From Candidatus Berkelbacteria bacterium (GTDB taxonomy: Bacteria > Patescibacteriota > UBA1384 > XYA2-FULL-43-10 > CAINNR01): 49,417 nt of DNA. Shown here in pieces: positions 1-6,895 of this stretch. The stretch covers positions 1 through 49,417 of the forward strand of contig JAPLVG010000021.1 of assembly GCA_026397235.1 (NCBI GenBank), in the 5' to 3' direction. The position numbers and the translations under genes are program-made. The notes beneath the pieces were generated by a model, which was not told where the DNA came from, did no database searches, and saw nothing but the letters and a program-made list of their open reading frames with translations. Within the stretch, counting starts at the first letter, position 1. Every line of letters starts with the position of its first letter.

Positions 1-113
1 GTGGAGTGCCGAATTCTGTTGCCAGATCCTCGACATTTTTCCCAGCCCAAACAAGCTTATTATTTTTGGTTTGATATTTTCTCATTGTTCTCGAATAAAT
101 AAATGTAAAAAAA

Positions 114-189
114 TGGTGGACCGAGAGAGACTTGAACTCTCTACCTCCGCAATGCGAATGCGGTGTTCTACCAGGTGAACTATCGGCCC
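114..189 (-). tRNA. tRNA-Ala (anticodon CGC), CCA encoded
   Basis: Reverse complement GGGCCGA TA GTTC..GAAC .. CCGCA TTCGCAT TGCGG .. GAGAG TTCAAGT CTCTC TCGGTCC A CCA folds as a full cloverleaf; loop TTCGCAT gives CGC. Confidence 0.88.
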
Positions 190-199
190 ATCTATTTAA

Positions 200-239
200 C
201 AGGGCAAGTGCGCGCTCTACCAACTGAGCTAATGGCCCC
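200..239 (-). pseudogene. 5' fragment of a tRNA (acceptor 5' strand + D-arm, stops around the anticodon)
   Basis: Reverse complement GGGGCCATTAGCTCAGTTGGTAGAGCGCGCACTTGCC has a canonical tRNA 5' half; it runs into the adjacent tRNA-Ala without a 3' half. Confidence 0.55.
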
Positions 240-329
240 TTTGAGCTTGATTATAGCTGATTTCTGAGTGATTTTCCAGCATCAAGTGATGAATATATAA
301 CTCAAACAAAACATGGTAGAATATGACTG

Positions 330-1433
330 ATGAGAATAAATATTGACAGGCATAAAAAGGGATTTATCGGTTTTATTCCATTGATAGTTGTTGGAATAAT
401 CATTTATTTTGTTTTCTTCCATTCCCCTACTGCTCCAACAAAAAAATATTTAGCTGGCGGTTGCAAAGATTGCAAGGAAAATTCGAATAATATTTATGTT
501 TTAGAAACAAGTGATAATTTGATTGAGTTTAATAATAGTCTGCAAATAATCACCGATGAATTTTACAACAAATATCCCGATAACTATGATTTTTTGACAA
601 TATTTCCGACATTTCCAATTTCCGGAACACTCGGAGACACAGTCGCCAACGCTACTAGCATGAAAAATGATGTTAAGGGCATTTGTAAACCAATTGAGGA
701 TAAATGTTTTTGGCAATATTGCAGTTTTAACAAACTTTTAGGCATTAATAAATTTATTTATAATGACGATTCAAGTTATGATCTTTGGGGTGATGCTAAA
801 GAAATTGCCACGACAACAATGCATGAAACGGCTCATCATTGGTCAACGTCTATGGGATTAAATATTACAGACAGATTGACTAGTAATGGCGTCAATGGTA
901 GTTGCTATAATTCCGATTTGCCATTAAAAGATGGCTATACCGAACATTGGTCAAAAGGGCTTGATATGCCCGGAGATAATGTCGATGTTTTAGATTCTGC
1001 GACTCATTGGACAAACATGGGCGGTGGCTATTATGAATCGTCGCTACTGAAAAAACCGAAATTCCACCCATTTGATTTGTATTTAATGGGTTTAATGGGC
1101 AAAGAAGAGTTTAAATCCGATTTTACATTACTAACAGATATAAAAGATTATGGCGGGGCCTTGCCAAATAGTCAAATAACCCCCGCTGGTGATTATGCTG
1201 TCACGGCGAAGGAAACCAAAGTTTCAATTAATGACATTCTAAAAATTGCTGGGGAAGATCGTCAGCCGTTAGCCAAAGATTCGCAAAAAGATTTTCGAAT
1301 GGCATTTCTAATTTTAGTTAGACCAGGACAAAGTGTCCCGGAAAAGTTGCAGAAAAATGTTGAGGATGCGGCGAAACTTTTGCCAACCGAGTGGTCATAC
1401 GCAACCGATGGCAAATCGACGATGAACAAATGA
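330..1433 (+). CDS. Putative membrane-anchored/secreted zinc metalloprotease-like protein
   Basis: 367 aa ORF, N-terminal hydrophobic segment FIGFIPLIVVGIIIYFVFF, HETAHHW (HExxH-type) motif. Confidence 0.6.
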   Translation: MRINIDRHKKGFIGFIPLIVVGIIIYFVFFHSPTAPTKKYLAGGCKDCKENSNNIYVLETSDNLIEFNNSLQIITDEFYNKYPDNYDFLTIFPTFPISGTLGDTVANATSMKNDVKGICKPIEDKCFWQYCSFNKLLGINKFIYNDDSSYDLWGDAKEIATTTMHETAHHWSTSMGLNITDRLTSNGVNGSCYNSDLPLKDGYTEHWSKGLDMPGDNVDVLDSATHWTNMGGGYYESSLLKKPKFHPFDLYLMGLMGKEEFKSDFTLLTDIKDYGGALPNSQITPAGDYAVTAKETKVSINDILKIAGEDRQPLAKDSQKDFRMAFLILVRPGQSVPEKLQKNVEDAAKLLPTEWSYATDGKSTMNK

Positions 1434-1653
1434 CGTGCTTAGCAACCTTGAAATTTCGAGAGCTTTTTGCTAGTATTATTTATTGTAAGCGGGCATGTAG
1501 CTCTCCGACGCTTTAGGTCGGAGTCCCGACATTATTCAAATCGTCGGGGCAGTTGGTTACCCCAGCACCAGAGCAAAGCTCGGTGCGGGGCAGAGAGCAC
1601 GTCACTGTATACAAGATATAATAATGCCCGCAGGGCGACAAAGCGTAACAAGA

Positions 1654-1765
1654 GTAAATTATTTTTATCATGGGCGTATAGCTCAGCTGGTTAGAGCGCG
1701 TCACTGATAATGACGAGGTCCATGGTTCGAGTCCATGTACGCCCACCATTATAAAAATAATTTAC
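1654..1765. repeat. Perfect 15-bp inverted repeat flanking tRNA-Ile (GTAAATTATTTTTAT / ATAAAAATAATTTAC)
   Basis: 1654-1668 is the exact reverse complement of 1751-1765. Confidence 0.95.
1672..1748 (+). tRNA. tRNA-Ile (GAU), CCA encoded
   Basis: GGGCGTA TA GCTC AGCTGGTTA GAGC G CGTCA CTGATAA TGACG AGGTC CATGG TTCGAGT CCATG TACGCCC A CCA, perfect cloverleaf. Confidence 0.95.
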
Positions 1766-2042
1766 GATTCTAATGACGGGGTCGGAGGTTCGAGTCCTCC
1801 CATGCCCACCACAACGGAAAAATCAAGTTTTCGCTTCCCGTTTTCGCCGAGCTGGCGGACTCGGCGACGAGTTTGTAGGGAGTTTTCGGGATAATTTGCC
1901 ACTTTCGATTTTGAATGGATTTGTAAAAGAAAATTTTTATGAATTTCAATCAGCAATGATTGATTTTTTTGTTGTTCTGTGTTATGTTGCAAGTCGTAAT
2001 GCTTGGTTGGCATTCGAGAAAGAGAAAAGGAGAAAACAGACC

Positions 2043-2444
2043 GTGGGCACCAATCTGGAGCTGGTCAGTCGCAAACCCAATGCTGTGGACCTAATCCGCG
2101 ACGAGATTGAGCAGGCTAAGGAAAAGATCCATAACATTCAGGAAAGTTGTGAGCATGATTTCTGTCCGCAGGCACAGCTACGACTGAAAGAGACAGGAAC
2201 CCCTGGAGTTTTCTGGTCGCCTGTACCATCGTGGGGATTCAGCCTCAAGTGTCGCATTTGCGGTCTGGAGAAGGGTACAAAGGATGGGGTTAAAAGCCTT
2301 TCCTGTTGTCCGAAGTGCGCAGCGGCCAATATCCGCATAGTCGCCGAACGGCCGCTCGGCGACTATATGCCCAGACCACGAAACAACTGGAATGTACCCG
2401 AGTTCTTGTGCCTGGACTGTGGCTTCCGCTATGTCCAGCGGTAA
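2043..2444 (+). CDS. Small GC-richer ORF, zinc-ribbon-like protein (CxxC motifs)
   Basis: GTG start in the frame of ORF 1773-2444, preceded by AAAGGAG; CRIC, CPKC, CLDC pairs; followed by an intrinsic terminator. The upstream part of the listed ORF lies over the tRNA and is likely spurious. Confidence 0.6.
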   Translation: MGTNLELVSRKPNAVDLIRDEIEQAKEKIHNIQESCEHDFCPQAQLRLKETGTPGVFWSPVPSWGFSLKCRICGLEKGTKDGVKSLSCCPKCAAANIRIVAERPLGDYMPRPRNNWNVPEFLCLDCGFRYVQR

Positions 2445-2462
2445 ATACCGCAACCGACCCAT

Positions 2463-2498
2463 GTGAGAAGCGCCCGTCTGGCTCTTCTCACTTTTTTT
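2463..2498 (+). terminator. Intrinsic terminator after the zinc-ribbon ORF
   Basis: GTGAGAAG-loop-CTTCTCAC followed by TTTTTTT. Confidence 0.85.
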
Positions 2499-2789
2499 CT
2501 AAAGAAAAATTTGTCTCCAAAGGAGAAATCTGCTTAGATTTCTCTAGTGGTGTAAGTCGCCAAAGAAAAACTTGAAATTGTCAAAGTTCAGAATTCAGTC
2601 GGGAATTTTCGGAAGCTTTTCGCCCAAATTTTTCGGGTCAAAATGCACCGTGCCCCGTAGTAAGCTTTGCTTTACTACTGGGGTTCGAACTATTTCCAGA
2701 ATAGACCACCAAGTTGTGTTAGTAATTTATTGCTGATAGAACTTGGTGAAGATTAGTGACTCGAAAGGCGGAGGCGCGACTGGCGCCGA

Positions 2790-2851
2790 GACGGGGTCGA
2801 GGAATCCCGAAGCATCGGGATATCCGTGACCGAGTCCTCCCATGCCCACCA
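2790..2851 (+). pseudogene. Second copy of the tRNA 3' end, T-arm interrupted by a palindromic insert
   Basis: GACGGGGTCG (2790-2799) and CGAGTCCTCCCATGCCCACCA (2831-2851) are identical to 1775-1784 and 1791-1811; the interval holds ATCCCGAAGCATCGGGAT. Confidence 0.75.
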
Positions 2852-2857
2852 GAAAAT

Positions 2858-2881
2858 TCAGATTTTAATCTGAGTTTTTTT
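2858..2881 (+). terminator. Intrinsic terminator
   Basis: TCAGATT-TT-AATCTGA followed by T-run. Confidence 0.7.
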
Positions 2882-2965
2882 ATTTTCAACAAAAAAATCC
2901 GCATTTCTGCGAATCAATTTCCATGGATTTTGTCCGTGTTTTATCCGTGCAAAAAATCCGTGTAG

Positions 2966-2995
2966 TTTAACAGCTAAATAGTGGCAACTTCGTCG
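2966..2995 (-). other. 3' half of pre-16S processing stem
   Basis: TTTAACAGCTAAATAGTGGCAACTTCGTCG is near-perfectly complementary in the transcript to the leader segment at 6400-6430. Confidence 0.75.
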
Positions 2996-3115
2996 CTTAT
3001 CATAACTCGATCTTGCGATCGATTTACATTCGACCCTTGGGCTGATGATTTATATCAGCCTATCTCCTTAGAAAGGAGGTGATCCATCCCCACCTTCCGA
3101 TAGGGATACCTTGTT

Positions 3116-3839
3116 CATGCAAGTCCTACTGTTACCAATAGGCATGGACTATATCTTCATCCTAAGTTCCATTTGCTTCGCTTTTCTTGGATGCCACGAA
3201 TTTACTTTATTCATGAAATCTTTGTGCGAAGTCCTGGAAAGAAAGAAACGCCAGTAGTTATCATCAACTTGTTTACTTGGATTGTGGACTATTCCACATT
3301 TGATTCCAATATCAATCAGATATTTTCTTACCTCTTCCAAGTCAGATTGATTTTTCTGACAAAACTGAAAGTAAAGAAAATGGCGATCATTCTTTGGCAT
3401 ACCACCTTCAGAATCGAAATATCCTCGAATATAAGCTATCTTTTCTGCATCATTCTCAGCATTTCTTTTGATAAATTTTGCAGAAGTTTCGAGAATCCAA
3501 ACGTTTCGCTGTTTTCCTTCTCGGTAGATCCAGCTTTTTGAGCTAAGTCTAGTAAGAATTTCTTTAATCAATTCCAACCACTCAGTTGATGATTGACTAA
3601 AACGAAAAGTTTTATGAATCCGATTGAATGTGGCATCATGAAGAGCTCCCAAAATATACATTTCGAGTTCACTCTTCGTGGTTTTACTTAGGCGTCGACG
3701 TGTAGTCTCTACGGGGTCAAACCGAATACCACTTCGGCCGACTTCCCTCGGTATTGTCCTCATAATATACATTATAAGGGTGTTCACCGATACAGTCGAG
3801 TTTTACTAGCAAATTACTTCGCTAGGTCGCAACAATTTT
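3116..3839 (-). other. Group I-like intron in 16S (between AAGTCGT and AACAAGG)
   Basis: 5' exon ends ..GUCGU; internal guide-like GCGAC just inside the intron pairs with it giving terminal U.G; intron ends in G; conserved group I 3' core AAGATATAGTCC near 3143-3160; LAGLIDADG ORF inside. Confidence 0.8.
3149..3787 (-). CDS. LAGLIDADG homing endonuclease encoded in the 16S intron
   Basis: Two LAGLIDADG-type helices: MYILGALHDATF and AYIRGYFDSEGG; lies in the 16S insertion. Confidence 0.85.
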   Translation of the reverse strand: MNTLIMYIMRTIPREVGRSGIRFDPVETTRRRLSKTTKSELEMYILGALHDATFNRIHKTFRFSQSSTEWLELIKEILTRLSSKSWIYREGKQRNVWILETSAKFIKRNAENDAEKIAYIRGYFDSEGGMPKNDRHFLYFQFCQKNQSDLEEVRKYLIDIGIKCGIVHNPSKQVDDNYWRFFLSRTSHKDFMNKVNSWHPRKAKQMELRMKI

Positions 3840-3923
3840 ACGACTTAGTCCTGATCACCGATCCCACCGTGGTACCCTGTTGGGCACTTAAGATGTTACC
3901 GGCTTTCCTGACTTGACGGGCGG

Positions 3924-4767
3924 ATTGCGATAGATAACGCTTCTTCGCGTTTCCACCGAGCGAGCGGATTTTCCACACTCGGCGGACCCCAAGATTCATT
4001 TTTCTCTTCAATTTTCCGATTTTAGCAATTTGAGTTGCTGTCAATCGGGATTTGTCCCGAACAATTTCTGCGACTTGCCGAAACAGAAGGTAATCATTTT
4101 GTTTTGGCCCTTGCAAAGGATATTTATCAAAAAGCGGAATAAGAGTATTGAAAATATCTCTGCGAGAATTTATCTCAAAACGAAAACACTCCGAATGATT
4201 GGCTCTACTTTCAGACTGATGATATACTGCACCACAACCAAAACTTTCTTTTACTTTATTAAGAAGCTCCAAATGGTCACCTCTTAATTTTAAATAAAAA
4301 TGAAGTTCGACGGTTGACGGTTGAGTACGGCTGTTTACTTCTACTTGGACGAATGTTTACGTAGAAGCAACCTTCACCATCTGTTAAACCAACCAAGTAA
4401 TCAACTGAAAGAATCTTAGGTTTGTCCCTTTGACGCCGCGTCATGACAATATAATATCATCATTTTTCAACGTCTACTATGAACAAGCTGACTTCTTGTC
4501 CTTAAATGCGTTTGCAAAGACAAGATCTCCATGGATCATTTATTACACCGTTTTCTACATCGAGCAACATTTTAATAATATTTTCCCTATGACACAACCA
4601 CCCAAGCATAAGTCAATATTTGTTTACAGAAAGCTCGCTGCAAATTGTCATTAAGCCCTCTAGTCCATTCCTCACGGAGTTGGACCTGCTTTAAACTACG
4701 TCCCGTTGACGAAACGGGGAGTGGATTTGCACCACTTGGCGTAATAAACTGCCATGCGTCTTTAATT
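3924..4767 (-). other. Second intron-like insertion in 16S between CUUGUACAC(A) and CCGCCCGUC
   Basis: Splits the universally conserved TTGTACACACCGCCCGTC; contains remnants of a LAGLIDADG ORF; class not assigned. Confidence 0.8.
3978..4444 (-). pseudogene. LAGLIDADG homing endonuclease, frameshifted
   Basis: Frame 1 from ATG at 4444: MTRRQRDKPKILSVDYLVGLTDGEGCFYVNIRPSRSKQPYSTV; continues in another frame ELHFYLKLRGDHLELLNKVKESFGCG..FRFEINSRRDIFNTLIPLFDKYPLQGPKQNDYLLFRQVAEIV; junction is a 7-bp tandem duplication. 3' end approximate. Confidence 0.8.
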
Positions 4768-5207
4768 TGTGTACAAGACCCGAGAACGTATTCACCGTAG
4801 TATGGCTGACCTACGATTACTAGCGATTCCGACTTCATGAGGGCGAGTTGCAGCCCTCAATCCGAACTGAGGATAGGTTTATGGGATTAGCTTAACATTA
4901 CTGTTTTGCAACCCTTTGTAACTATCCATTGTAACACGAGTGTCGCCCAGGGCGTAAGAGCCACGCTGATCTGACGTCATCCCCACCTTCCTCCGACTTA
5001 ACGCCGGCAGTCCTGTTTGAAAAATTCAACAAACAGCAGGGGTTGCGCTCGTTAACCGACTTAACGGGACACTTCATAGCACGAGCTGACGACGACCGTG
5101 CAGCACCTGTCTTATGGTTCCCTAAGGCACCTTCCAGTTTCTTGGAAGTTCCATAGATGTCAAGCCCTGGTAAGGTTCTTCGCTTAGCATCGAATTAAAC
5201 CTCATGT

Positions 5208-5265
<58 letters not shown>

Positions 5266-5613
5266 ACCCAGGCGGCACACTTAACGCGTTAGCTTCGGCA
5301 CTCGAAGGGTCGATACTCCAAATGCCTAGTGTGCATCGTTTACGGCGTGGACTACCGGGGTATCTAATCCCGTTCGCTACCCACGCTTTCGTTCCTCAGT
5401 GTCTGGAGAGCCTAGCAGACTGCCTTCGCCATTGGTGTTCTTCATGATATCTACGCATTCCACTGCTACACCATGAATTCCATCTGCCCCTGCAAACCAC
5501 AAAGTCTTGCAGTATTGAGTACAGTTTATCGGTTAAGCCGATAGATTTAATACCCAACTTACAAAACCACCTACGAACTCTTTACGCCCAATAATTCCGG
5601 ATAACGTTCGGAC

Positions 5614-5653
<40 letters not shown>

Positions 5654-5818
5654 CCTTATTCAGTGGGTACTTTCAAGATTACTCCCCACTAAAAGAAGTT
5701 TACGATCCGAAAACCTTCATCCTTCACGCTGTGTCGCTGCATCAGGCTTTCGCCCATTGTGCAAAATCCCCAACTGCTGCCTCCCGTAGGAGTATGGGCC
5801 GTGTCTCAGTCCCATCGA

Positions 5819-5850
<32 letters not shown>

Positions 5851-5956
5851 ATCGCCTTGGTGAGCCATTACCTCACCAACTAGCTGATAGGAGTAAGGCC
5901 TCTCCCCAAGCGCCCGAAGGCTTTGCTGTACCTCGCTGCCGCTCGGCACGAACACA

Positions 5957-6040
5957 AATGGATGACTAATTTATCCAAATGGCTAATGACGAATTTCTGA
6001 TTTATTAGTTATTCGTTATTTAGACCATTCGTTATCCATT
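5957..6040. repeat. Dispersed palindromic element copy A, inside 16S variable helix
   Basis: AATGGATGACTAATTTATCCAAATGGCTAATGACGAAT...ATTCGTTATTTAGACCATTCGTTATCCATT; matches copies at 6175-6261 and 18806-18882. Confidence 0.85.
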
Positions 6041-6174
6041 GGTGGGTGCTGAACGATAGTGAGGCACAGATTATGCAGGATTACCTAACCTTTCGGCTAG
6101 CTATCCTTCACTCGGGGGTAAGTTCCTTACTATTACTCTCTCGTCTGCCGCTGCTGCGCTTCGCGCAGCTCATG

Positions 6175-6261
6175 AATGGATGACTAATTGTCCAAATAAC
6201 TAATGACTAATATTACGAATTCTCATTCGTTGTTCGTCATTTAGATTATTCGTTATCCATT
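6175..6261. repeat. Dispersed palindromic element copy B, inside 16S variable helix (helix 6 region)
   Basis: AATGGATGACTAATTGTCCAAATAACTAATGACTAAT...TTCGTCATTTAGATTATTCGTTATCCATT. Confidence 0.85.
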
Positions 6262-6399
6262 GCTGGAGCTAAGTGAAACGCAGCGCGCTCGACTTGCATG
6301 TGTTAGGCGCACAGCCAACGTTAATCCTGAGCCAGGATCAAACTCTCAAATAAATGTGAGCTTGAATTAGCTCTAAAATACAAATTCAAAAAAAATTGA

Positions 6400-6435
6400 C
6401 GACGAAAATTACCACTATTTAGCTGTTAAAGAACG
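6400..6435 (-). promoter_or_regulatory. 16S leader: boxA-like sequence and 5' half of processing stem
   Basis: Minus strand CGTTCTTTAACAGCTAAATAGTGGTAATTTTCGTCG; boxA-like TTCTTTAACA and complementarity to the trailer at 2966-2995. Confidence 0.65.
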
Positions 6436-6523
6436 CTTGCAACAACTGAAAGACAAGACAAGATTGTTTCAATTCTGAAACAACTTGTAATCGATCTCTT
6501 CAGTTATAAGCCTTTGTGTATTA

Positions 6524-6552
6524 AGTATAAATAAAGATTTTCAAAAAGTCAA
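6524..6552 (-). promoter_or_regulatory. Promoter of the 16S unit
   Basis: TTGACT-N17-TATACT on the minus strand upstream of the 16S leader. Confidence 0.75.
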
Positions 6553-6663
6553 CTGTTTGAGAATATTCTTTACTGGATTAATTTTAGAGACAGATCATTA
6601 TTCGATATTTTTTACTCGATGCAACAATTCTGTTTTGCTTTTATAATATAAATAAGCACAGGA

Positions 6664-6864
6664 ATGGAGGTCAAATTGTCAACACCCAAGAAAAAACAGC
6701 CCAGTGACGTCACTGTAAAGATTGTTACCGACGATGATTTGATCGACGAACCCGGTCCAGAACACCCTTGGACACAAGACGACGACGAAGCAGTCGCCAG
6801 CCACAAACATCCTCACCCCGATTTTGGGGGCGTTACGACTCTAGCACTACCGGTCGGATTCTAG
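6664..6864 (+). CDS. Small GC-richer acidic ORF (start may be TTG at 6676 behind GGAGG)
   Basis: MSTPKKKQPSDVTVKIVTDDDLIDEPGPEHPWTQDDDEAVASHKHPHPDFGGVTTLALPVGF; TATAAT upstream, GGAGG, terminator directly after stop. Confidence 0.55.
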   Translation: MEVKLSTPKKKQPSDVTVKIVTDDDLIDEPGPEHPWTQDDDEAVASHKHPHPDFGGVTTLALPVGF

Positions 6865-6879
6865 GATCCGGCTTTTTTT
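6855..6879 (+). terminator. Intrinsic terminator overlapping the end of the small ORF
   Basis: CGGAT-TCTAGG-ATCCG then GCTTTTTTT. Confidence 0.7.
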
Positions 6880-6895
6880 AAATTTTCGATTGTCT

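Larger units (their letters stand above)
1491..1811 (+). tRNA. Interrupted (split/intron-like or pseudogenised) tRNA gene; pieces reassemble into one cloverleaf
   Basis: GGGCATG TA GCTC[insert]AGTTGGTTA[insert]GAGC A CGTCA CT[insert with tRNA-Ile]..TAA TGACG GGGTC GGAGG TTCGAGT CCTCC CATGCCC ACCA. Acceptor, D, anticodon and T stems all pair. Confidence 0.65.

Noticed and set aside
1467-2013. ORFs overlapping tRNAs (1467-1694, 1513-1749, 1762-2013, N-terminal part of 1773-2444)
   Set aside because: Translate tRNA sequence (e.g. GLEPWTSSLS, GGLEPPTPSLES); classic tRNA-derived false ORFs.
2896-2967. Possible CRISPR-like repeats (ATCCGTG units)
   Set aside because: Units are short, irregularly spaced and degenerate; no spacers of constant length and no cas genes.
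4587-4838. ORF 83 aa on minus strand
   Set aside because: Spans the structured part of the second 16S insertion and the 16S exon; no protein family signal.
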